25,256 bases of DNA, taken from positions 1-25,256 of the forward strand of contig DASZMJ010000133.1 of NCBI GenBank assembly GCA_035551935.1, given 5' to 3'. Positions 8,652-15,440 of the stretch are shown piece after piece; position 1 is the stretch's first letter; each line of letters begins with the position of its first letter. This stretch comes from DASZMJ01 sp035551935 (GTDB lineage Bacteria > Planctomycetota > Planctomycetia > Isosphaerales > Isosphaeraceae). Made by a program: the position numbers and the translations under genes. The notes under the pieces were generated by a model. It saw nothing but the letters and a program-made list of their open reading frames with translations. It had not been told where the DNA came from and made no database searches.

Positions 8652-8996
8652 ATGCACGCACAGCCCCCGGACTTCCTCTCGCCCGAGAAGCTCCAGATGT
8701 TCGTCGCCGGCCTCTCGGGCCTGGCGCCGGAGGAGGTCCGCAAGGCGAAGGTGCTCTACCTCCGCAACGCGATCTCCGAGCTCGAGGCGAGCCGGGCGAC
8801 CCTTCAGAGCTTCGAGAAGGCCCGCGGCTGCCTGTTCTTCCCGCCGTTCTTCTCGCCGGTGATGGGGGCCCAGCGGGGGATGATCGACGCCCAGCTCCGG
8901 CTCGCGAAGGACCGCATCCGCAACGCCATCGACGTCTGGCGCGACGACCTCAAGGGGGAGCGGTTCCGCCTCGACGGCGAGGAGATCGTCGCCTGA
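8652..8996 (+). CDS. Small conserved-looking protein, function unknown
   Basis: A 114-residue soluble protein starting at ATG 8652 with GGAG seven bases upstream. It is mostly helical, with residues 20-60 (LAPEEVRKAKVLYLRNAISE) likely amphipathic. The centre, GCLFFPPFFSPVMGAQRGMI, is unusually aromatic and Pro-rich between helices. There is no signal peptide, catalytic motif or metal site. It is divergent from the secreted hydrolase (164 bases between starts) and 124 bases before the DUF1801 gene on the same strand. I do not recognise the family. Confidence 0.7.
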   Translation: MHAQPPDFLSPEKLQMFVAGLSGLAPEEVRKAKVLYLRNAISELEASRATLQSFEKARGCLFFPPFFSPVMGAQRGMIDAQLRLAKDRIRNAIDVWRDDLKGERFRLDGEEIVA

Positions 8997-9120
8997 CGCG
9001 GATTTCCTGCGGCCGAGGGGCCCGATCGGCCGATCCCTCGCGGGAGACGACGAGGTTCGATCCTCGATCCGCCATTTGACCTCGGGTAACGGACGTTCCC
9101 GAGGGTAAGGAGCGAACGCC

Positions 9121-9720
9121 ATGGGCCGGCGCGACGCCCGCGTGGACGCCTACATCGAGAAGTCCGCGGAGTTCGCGCGGCCGATCCTGGCCCACCTCCG
9201 CGAGGTCGTCCACGCCGCCTGCCCGGACGTCGAGGAGGCGATCAAGTGGGGTATGCCCTTCTTCCTCGACAAGGGGATGCTCTGCCACATGGCCGCCTTC
9301 AAGGCGCACTGCGCGTTCGGGATCTGGAAGGGCTCGGACGTCGTCGGCGACGACCGCAGCGACGACGCCATGGGGCAGCTCGGGCGGATCACCCAGCTCT
9401 CCGACCTGCCCTCGAAGAAGGTCCTGACCGGCTACATCAAGGAGGCCATGCGCCGGAACGACGCCGGCGTCCCCTCGCCCTCACGGGCGAAGCCCAAGGC
9501 CCCCCGCGAGGTCGTCGGGCCCCACGACCTCGCCGCCGCCCTCCGCGGCAACCCCGCCGCCGACGCCACCTTCTCGAGGTTCAGCCCCAGCCACCGGCGC
9601 GAATACGTCGAGTGGATCACCGAGGCCAAGACCCCCGCCACCCGCTCCCGCCGCCTGGCGACGGCGCTCGAATGGCTCGCCGAGGGCAAGCCGCGGAACT
9701 GGAAGTACATGAATTGCTGA
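9121..9720 (+). CDS. DUF1801 / YdeI (OmdA)-like protein
   Basis: A 199-residue cytoplasmic protein in two parts. Residues about 10-105 fit DUF1801: VDAYIEKSAEFARPILAHLR, then CPDVEEAIKWGMPFFLDKG and the MAAFKAHCAFGIWKG strand. Residues about 130-196 fit the YdeI/OmdA C-terminal module: LAAALRGNPAADATFSRFSP, HRREYVEWITEAK, RRLATALEWLAEGK. YdeI-type proteins are linked to stress and bacteriocin protection in the literature, but the biochemistry is unclear. ATG 9121 has AAGGAG nine bases upstream. It is convergent with the LRR gene, and an LRR remnant lies just past its stop. Confidence 0.88.
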   Translation: MGRRDARVDAYIEKSAEFARPILAHLREVVHAACPDVEEAIKWGMPFFLDKGMLCHMAAFKAHCAFGIWKGSDVVGDDRSDDAMGQLGRITQLSDLPSKKVLTGYIKEAMRRNDAGVPSPSRAKPKAPREVVGPHDLAAALRGNPAADATFSRFSPSHRREYVEWITEAKTPATRSRRLATALEWLAEGKPRNWKYMNC

Positions 9721-9751
9721 CGCGGGCCCCACGGACGCCGGCCGACGTCGA

Positions 9752-9853
9752 TCACGGCCAGACGCTCAGGTTCGGCGCCTTCGCCATCAAGGCCGCGGCT
9801 CCGGCGGGGGTGCCGCTCGTCCATCGGACGTACACCCGCGCCTTGCCCGGCAG
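9752..9853 (-). pseudogene. 3' remnant of a second LRR gene copy
   Basis: The minus strand reads 33 codons, LPGKARVYVRWTSGTPAGAA onward, ending in SVWP and a TGA stop. This aligns without gaps to the last 33 residues of the intact LRR protein next door (LPGKTRVDVR...NLTVYP), with about 23 identities. Homology stops at 9853, where the flank of the REP hairpin begins. It is the tail of a duplicated gene whose body has been lost. Confidence 0.8.
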
Positions 9854-9857
9854 CTCC

Positions 9858-9926
9858 CGTAGGGCAGGGCTCGCCCTGCCTCCTCCATCCACCGGATCGA
9901 AGAGGCAGGGCGAGCCCTGCCCTACG
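9858..9926. repeat. BIME-like pair of GTAG-headed REP palindromes (second type)
   Basis: Perfect 25-bp inverted arms (9858-9882 and 9902-9926) with a 19-base loop. Each arm starts C-GTAG and holds the palindrome GGCAGGGCTCGCCCTGCC. It separates the LRR remnant from the intact LRR gene and ends 20 bases before the LRR stop. Confidence 0.85.
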
Positions 9927-9946
9927 AGGGAGCGGGATGCGGCCGG

Positions 9947-11215
9947 TCAAGGGTACACGGTCAGGTTCGGCGCCTTTGCTTCCAGGGCCGCGGCGCCGGC
10001 GAGAGTCGCCCTCGTCGATCGCACGTCGACTCGGGTCTTGCCCGGCAGGGAGGCCAGGGTCGACAGGCCGGCGTCGGTGACCCGCGTGGAGTCGAGCCTC
10101 AGCTGGGAAAGCCGCGACAGTCCCGTCAGGTGGACGAGGCCGGCGTCGCCGACCTGCGTGCGGCTGAGGTCGAGGTTGGCGAGGTTCGAGAGGTCGGCAA
10201 GGTGCGCCAGGCCGTCGTCCGTGACCCTCGTGTGCGATAAATTCAAGTGTGTTAAATTATTTAGTTTTTTCAAATGCCCGAGCCCGGCGTCGGTGATCGA
10301 CGTGTCGGCCAGGAGGAGGGTCCGCAGCTCGGTCAAGCCCGCGACCGGTGCCAGCCCTTGGTCGTCGATCGGCGTCTCGATGATCACGAGTACGGTCAAG
10401 CCGGAAAGGTCGCGGAGCGGGGCGAGGTCCGTCACCCGGGTTCGCCAGAGGCTCAGCACGCGTAGCCTTCGGAAGCCGCGGAGGGTCTGGAGCCCGGCGT
10501 CGGTGATGGGGGCGCCGAAGAATTGCAGCGATTCGAGCCGGTCGAGGCCCTTCAGGCGGGCCATCCCGGCGTCGGTGATCGTCGAGCCGTAGAGGTTCAG
10601 CTTCTCGAGCTCGGTCAGGCCCGCGATCTTGCCGATGTCGGCGTCGGTGAGTGGTACCCCCATCAGCGACAGTTCGCGGAGATGGGGCATCCCGCGCAGG
10701 CACGACAGCCCGGCCCCCGTGACCTCGGTCCCGTCGAGCCCCAGTCGCTTGAGGTTCCTCAGGGCCGGGAGCCGGGCGATGTCGGCGTCGTTGACGTTGC
10801 GCCAGGTGGGGGGGTCGGCGGCGGTGACGTGCCTCGGGTAGAAGCCCAAAGACTCCAGTCGTTTGAACTCGTCGGCGTGGGCCCGGAGCGGCTCGACGAT
10901 CTCCGGCCCGCCCCAGACCCCGGCGACATGGCCGAAGGCGTCGACGCCGAGCCGATCCACCACCCACTTCGGCGCCGGTGGCCTGGCGTTGGGTTTGTAC
11001 GACTTGCCGTCCCACTCCCAGTCATACGACACCTGCCCGCCGGCCCGACGGATGGCCTCGACCGCCTCGCGACGGAGCCGGACGCGATAGCCATACCAGC
11101 CGATCCCGCCGCCGAGCACGAGGACCAGGATCATCATCGCCCGCACGCTCAACGCGAGCCGAGGGGGTCGCCATCGTCGGGCCGGCCTCGATTCCCGGAC
11201 ACTTTGCGTGGCCAT
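9947..11215 (-). CDS. Membrane-anchored leucine-rich-repeat protein
   Basis: A 422-residue protein with a basic N-terminus and one transmembrane helix (about residues 27-45, MMILVLVLGGGIGWYGY), followed by a short linker and about ten LRRs. The repeats follow a 23-24 residue pattern, L..L..L.L..T.ITDAGL..L, typical of bacterial GALA/RI-like or planctomycete LRRs. These form a solenoid for protein binding. With a single N-terminal anchor, the LRR domain probably faces the periplasm. ATG 11215 follows GGGGAGG directly; an in-frame ATG 31 codons upstream lacks a site. One repeat (bases 10236-10276) uses AT-rich codons, including rare TTA, unlike the rest. The partner is unknown. Confidence 0.87.
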   Translation of the reverse strand: MATQSVRESRPARRWRPPRLALSVRAMMILVLVLGGGIGWYGYRVRLRREAVEAIRRAGGQVSYDWEWDGKSYKPNARPPAPKWVVDRLGVDAFGHVAGVWGGPEIVEPLRAHADEFKRLESLGFYPRHVTAADPPTWRNVNDADIARLPALRNLKRLGLDGTEVTGAGLSCLRGMPHLRELSLMGVPLTDADIGKIAGLTELEKLNLYGSTITDAGMARLKGLDRLESLQFFGAPITDAGLQTLRGFRRLRVLSLWRTRVTDLAPLRDLSGLTVLVIIETPIDDQGLAPVAGLTELRTLLLADTSITDAGLGHLKKLNNLTHLNLSHTRVTDDGLAHLADLSNLANLDLSRTQVGDAGLVHLTGLSRLSQLRLDSTRVTDAGLSTLASLPGKTRVDVRSTRATLAGAAALEAKAPNLTVYP

Positions 11216-11565
11216 CCTCCCCTCCCCCGACGGCCCGGCATGGAATCCCGTCCCCTCGATCGCCCGGCCGACGATCCCTATCCGATCATACGGGGTCCCG
11301 TCCGACAAGCGTCCGGTGCCGAGGCGCGGTCTTCATCGATCCGTTCGGCCGGCGGGAGCGATCGTCGCGATTCTCGAGAAAACGACGAATTCGAGCATTT
11401 TTCGGTTATAAAAATGCCGTGTCATGACGAGATTAGAGATGGTGCGCATCGTGCGGCCGGCTCTTTGACAATGCGACGGGAGATGCCGCGATCCCCGGGG
11501 TCGTCGGCGAGGGGAAACGAAGATCGCTCCCCGCGCGAAACGAACCCACGTCCGTCCCCGCCGCG
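11216..11565. other. Intergenic stretch upstream of the LRR gene
   Basis: No gene is seen. It contains a short AT-rich hairpin, GCATTTTT (11395-11402) paired with AAAAATGC (11410-11417) around a seven-base loop. A TTGACA at 11465-11470 has no matching -10 box. A degenerate copy of the 63-bp-period repeat core may lie at 11533-11548. Confidence 0.4.
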
Positions 11566-11887
11566 GCGCGGAACGAACCGAACGGGGCATTGGGTGGCCT
11601 GGGTAAGGCGTGCGGGCTGGCTTCTTCGTCTCCCGTAGCAGGCACGCTCCGCGTGCCGTCCGCCTGAAGACAAGGACGCGGATGGAGGGCGGACGGCACG
11701 CGGAGCGTGCCTGCTACGGGGAGGGAACCGTCCTCCAACCGCCGGCGCGGAACGAACCGAACGGGGCATTGGGGGTCTTGGGTCGTCCCTGCGGGCCCGA
11801 GGCCGTTTTTCGGAACGAACCGAACGGGGCATTGGGGGGGTACGGCAAGCTCCGACGGCGATCGGCCCCGGCGCGGAACGAACCGAA
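11566..11887. repeat. 63-bp-period direct repeat array, interrupted
   Basis: A 26-base core beginning CGGAACGAACCGAACGGGGC and ending ATTGGG occurs at 11569-11594, 11748-11773 and 11811-11836; a fourth copy at 11874-11887 keeps only its first half. The last three are exactly 63 bases apart; the first two are 179 apart because a REP pair lies between them. The 37-base segments between cores are diverged but related (CCTGGGT/CTTGGGT, then TGCGGGC). On the minus strand the period is 21 codons and one frame repeats NAPFGSFR, but I see no start or ribosome site for a gene. Confidence 0.75.
11632..11720. repeat. BIME-like pair of GTAG-headed REP palindromes (third type)
   Basis: Perfect 33-bp inverted arms (11632-11664 and 11688-11720) with a 23-base loop. 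Each arm starts CCC-GTAG and holds the palindrome GGCACGCTCCGCGTGCC. It sits inside the 63-bp-period array and separates its first two copies. Confidence 0.85.
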
Positions 11888-11969
11888 GTATCCCCGGCCA
11901 GTTCGCTCTTCGGAGCGAGGACCCTTCGAGGCCCAGACCGGTCCGCCGCCGGGAGAATGGGCGTCGGGC

Positions 11970-14900
11970 CTATCGAGCAATCGGGTTCGCCGGGAAGCCG
12001 CAGTCCAGGACGAGGGCCTGGAAATCGGGACGGACCCGGAGCGGGGCGAAGTCGGGGTCGCCGAGGAGGCGGGTGCGGTCGCGAAAGCCGGAGGCATGGG
12101 CGGCGCGGAGGGCGGCGAGGGCGAGGTCGTTGAAGCGCCGACGATGGGAGACCTCGTCGGGGGCGAGGGGACGGCCGGGGCGGTCGCCCTTCGGAGCGGA
12201 GGCGCAAAGGGCGTAAGATGAGGCGAGGTCGTAAAGGGCGTTTGATGAGGGTTTCGGGGGGGATTCGTGGACCGGGGCGAGTGCAAGGGCCTGGTTGCGG
12301 AGGCCGTCAAGGGCGAGGGTCAGGATGGGGCGGGCGATCGAGTGGCCGGGGCTGAGTCGGAGGGCGGACTTGGCGGAGGAGATGGCCGAGGCGAAGGACT
12401 GGCCGAGGAGGTCGACGTAGGCGCGGGCGGCGAGGTTGTCGGCCTCGGCGGCGGGGTCGGGTCGGGAACGTGAGAGGAAGAGGCGGGCCAGGTCGATTTC
12501 GCCGACGCGGGCGGCGACGAGGGCGGCGAGTCGGGCGTAGGAGGGGTCGGGGATGCCGGTCGAGGCGAGGACACGAAGGTTCGCGCGGGTGCGGTCGCGG
12601 AGCCCGGCCGGGGCGTCGCCGGCGGGGGGCAACTGGAACGACTGGGCCTGGAGGGCGACCAGGCGGGCCATGTGGCGGGAGTCGATGAGGCTGGGCATCT
12701 CGGCCGCGGCCAGGAGGACGGGCTCGGCCTCGGCGTGGCGGCCGTCGAGCAGCAGCAGGGTGCCCCGGAAGAAGGCGATGGTCCCCTCGGGATGGACGCG
12801 GAGGGTCCGATCGAGCTCGTCGATCAAGGGGCGCCTGAGGCCGATCGCCAGGGTCAGGGCCGACCTCTGGAGGCGGCCGAAGGCGCGCGACAGCCGCGGC
12901 GGGAAGTCGAGGGCGGTCATGCGGTTACGATCGTCGTTCGGGGCCGGCCGGTAGGCGGCCTGGGCGGCGAGGAACTCGGACCAGATTTGCATGATGTCAC
13001 GGACCGGGTCGCCGCCGGCGCCGGTCGGGTCGACGATCCGGGCGTCGGCGTCGTGGCATCGGACGAGGAACTCGGCCATCGGCCGCCAACGGCCGACGGC
13101 CGCCGGGCCGGTCCGCTCGGCGGCGTGGTCGAGCTGGGCGTTGGCCCCGGCGCGGTCGCCGTCGGAGGCCAGGAGCAGGGCGTGGGTGACGCGGGGGGCG
13201 GGGTCGTCGGGGAAGAGCAGCTCGGCCTGTCGGACGACGTCGAGGGCCTCGACGCGGCGGCCGAGCAGGCCGAGGGTCCAGCCGAGCAGGTCGCTGGCGC
13301 GGTTGTGGAACGGGTCGAGCTCCAGGGCCTTGCGGAAGTGGGTCAGGGCGTCGGGCGAGGTCTCGGCCAGCAGGCCGCGGGCATACGCCGCGTCGGCCGG
13401 GTCGAGCCCCGCGGCGAGGGCCTCCTGGAGCAGGCGGTCGCGCCCCGAGGCGTCGAGGTCGCGGGCGTGGCCGAGGTCGGCCCGCCAGAGGAGGACCTCG
13501 CCGCGGTGGCGGCCGAGGTCGGTCCGCGAGCCGAGGGCCTCGAGCTCGCGAAAAGCGGCCGGGGCCTCGTCGAGGGCGACCCAGGCGCGGACCTTGCCCA
13601 GGCGGAGCGCGACCGTGTCGGGGTGGCCGGCCGCGATCGCCCGATCATAGTGGGCCAGCGCCGGCCGCCACGCCCCGCGTTGGGCGGCCAGGCGGGCGGC
13701 GTCGGCGTACGAGGCGGCCAGCAGGTTGAGGGCCCGGCCCTCGGCCTTCCGGGCCCGCTCGGCCTCGCGAGTCGCGGTGTCGCGGGCTTCCCCGGTCTTG
13801 CGCCTCTCGAAGTCGATGAGGGTGGCGCCGACGCCCAAGGCGACGGTCGCCGCGACCAGCAAGGCCGCGGCCGAGGCCACGGCCGGCCGGTGTCGGCGGG
13901 CCCAGCGGGCCGCGCGTCGGATCCAGGGCTCGGGCCAGGCGGCGACGGGCTCGTCGGCCAGCCAGCGTTCGACGTCGTCGGCGAGGCCTCGGGTCGAATC
14001 GTAGCGGTCCTCGGGTCGCAAGGCCATCGCCTTCAGGCAGATCGCCTCCAGCGGGGGGTCGATCGTCGGGTCGACCCGACGCGGCGTCGGGAAGTCGCCG
14101 GCGCGGACGTCGGCCAGGATGCCCAGGATGTCCTCCCCCGCGAACGGTTGCCGGCCGGTGAGGAGGCAGTAGAGGGTGGCGCCGAGGGAGTAGACGTCGG
14201 AGCGGGGGCCGAGCCTGTCGAGGTCGCCGGCGGCCTGCTCGGGGCTCATGTAGGCGGGGGTGCCGATCGGCGCCCCGGCCATCGTCTCGGCCGAGCCGCC
14301 GGCCGAGGTCGGCACCAAGGCCCGCTCGCCCGCCAGGGCGCCGGGGTCGGGCCGGCCGGTGGCCTTGGCCAGTCCCCAGTCGACGACGAGGGTCTCGCCG
14401 TACTTGCCGACCATGATGTTGCCCGGCTTGAGGTCGCGGTGCAGCACCCCGCGCTCGTGGGCGTAGCCGATCGCCTGGCAGACGTCGATGAACCGCCCGA
14501 GGAGCTGCCGCAGCCGCAAGGCCCGGGCGCCGGGGTCGAGCCGGGGGGCCTCGTCGTGGTAGGCGAGCAGGGCGTCGCGGAGGCTCTCGCCGCGGATGAA
14601 CCGCATCGCGTAGTACGGGCGTCCCAGGTCGTCGTGGCCGAGGCCGTAGACGGGCACGATCCCCGGGTGTTCGAGGCCGCCGGTGACCTCCGCCTCGAGC
14701 ACGAACCGGGCCCGGCTGGCCGGGTCGTCGGCGTGGCGTTCCTTGATCTGTTTGAGGGCCACCTCGCGGTTCAGCTCGGTGTCGAGCGCGACGGAGACCT
14801 CGCCGATCCCCCCCCGGGCGTGGGGTCGAAGCACCCGGAACCGTCCGCCGAGCATCTCGGCCGGGCCGACCTCGAACGCCCCGCCGCCGTTCGAGGGCCC

Positions 14901-15239
14901 GGACCAGGGCGCGGTCGCGCCGACGAGGGGCAACGTGGCGATCAGCTCGGGGTCGCCGGTCGCCTCCAGCCGGGTGCGCAGCGACGGATCGATCGCGACC
15001 GCCGAGAGGCTGCTGGCCGGGTCGCCGCCGTGGCCGACGACGTGCCGATCGACGAGGTCGCCGAGCGTCGACGCCGTGGCCGGGTCGAGCGCGCCGCGGC
15101 CGACGAGGGCCTCGGCCAGCGACCGCCCGCCCTCGCGGTCGCGGAGGGCCTCGAGGAGGGTCGGGACGTCGATCAGGCCGGTCCGCTCGGCCAGGAGTCC
15201 GAACAGGAGGTCGCTGGGCGAGTCGTCGCGGCCGGGCAT
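11970..15239 (-). CDS. Hanks-type Ser/Thr protein kinase with transmembrane helix and TPR-like half
   Basis: A 1089-residue protein. Residues 1-130 form a planctomycete-type N-terminal region. The kinase domain spans about 131-430: glycine loop ARGGIGEV (141-148), Lys163 in VALKQIK, catalytic HRDLKPGN (267-274), VVDWGL (DWG replacing DFG, 287-289), GTPAYMSPEQ (326-335) and SDVYSLGATLY. A transmembrane helix follows at about 454-475, then a basic helical linker and about 600 residues of TPR-like helical repeats (for example GAWRPALAHYDRAIAAGHPD and ALTHFRKALELDPFHNRASD). The kinase is therefore cytoplasmic and the repeats probably periplasmic or in the paryphoplasm. ATG 15239 has GGGGGAG ten bases upstream. 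All core catalytic residues are present, so it should be active. The substrate is unknown. Confidence 0.93.
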   Translation of the reverse strand: MPGRDDSPSDLLFGLLAERTGLIDVPTLLEALRDREGGRSLAEALVGRGALDPATASTLGDLVDRHVVGHGGDPASSLSAVAIDPSLRTRLEATGDPELIATLPLVGATAPWSGPSNGGGAFEVGPAEMLGGRFRVLRPHARGGIGEVSVALDTELNREVALKQIKERHADDPASRARFVLEAEVTGGLEHPGIVPVYGLGHDDLGRPYYAMRFIRGESLRDALLAYHDEAPRLDPGARALRLRQLLGRFIDVCQAIGYAHERGVLHRDLKPGNIMVGKYGETLVVDWGLAKATGRPDPGALAGERALVPTSAGGSAETMAGAPIGTPAYMSPEQAAGDLDRLGPRSDVYSLGATLYCLLTGRQPFAGEDILGILADVRAGDFPTPRRVDPTIDPPLEAICLKAMALRPEDRYDSTRGLADDVERWLADEPVAAWPEPWIRRAARWARRHRPAVASAAALLVAATVALGVGATLIDFERRKTGEARDTATREAERARKAEGRALNLLAASYADAARLAAQRGAWRPALAHYDRAIAAGHPDTVALRLGKVRAWVALDEAPAAFRELEALGSRTDLGRHRGEVLLWRADLGHARDLDASGRDRLLQEALAAGLDPADAAYARGLLAETSPDALTHFRKALELDPFHNRASDLLGWTLGLLGRRVEALDVVRQAELLFPDDPAPRVTHALLLASDGDRAGANAQLDHAAERTGPAAVGRWRPMAEFLVRCHDADARIVDPTGAGGDPVRDIMQIWSEFLAAQAAYRPAPNDDRNRMTALDFPPRLSRAFGRLQRSALTLAIGLRRPLIDELDRTLRVHPEGTIAFFRGTLLLLDGRHAEAEPVLLAAAEMPSLIDSRHMARLVALQAQSFQLPPAGDAPAGLRDRTRANLRVLASTGIPDPSYARLAALVAARVGEIDLARLFLSRSRPDPAAEADNLAARAYVDLLGQSFASAISSAKSALRLSPGHSIARPILTLALDGLRNQALALAPVHESPPKPSSNALYDLASSYALCASAPKGDRPGRPLAPDEVSHRRRFNDLALAALRAAHASGFRDRTRLLGDPDFAPLRVRPDFQALVLDCGFPANPIAR

Positions 15240-15440
15240 CGTCGGTCACTCCCCCGGCCTCGTCCGGCCGAAGTCCGGCCCGGCAAGCGGCCGGATGTCC
15301 CCGTTGATGTATGCCTCAGAGCATGTCCGATCATAGATCATCCCCGACCCCCGCGGAAGCCTCCGCCCGCCGCTCGACAGCGGCGCCCCGTCGTATTACA
15401 AGGGCAAGACCCGACGCCGGCCGAGGAACGACGACCGCCC

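Noticed and set aside
11464..11495. Possible promoter (TTGACA)
   Set aside because: No -10 box lies at a suitable distance and no gene follows on the plus strand.
11566..11887. CRISPR-like array (26-29 base repeat, about 34-37 base spacers)
   Set aside because: There are only three full cores, one interval holds a REP pair, the spacers are related to one another, and no cas gene or leader is present.
12672..15440. Upstream 5' part of a 1889-codon plus-strand frame
   Set aside because: It is the antisense shadow of the kinase gene, which has clear domains and a ribosome site; only the part from 15441 looks like protein.
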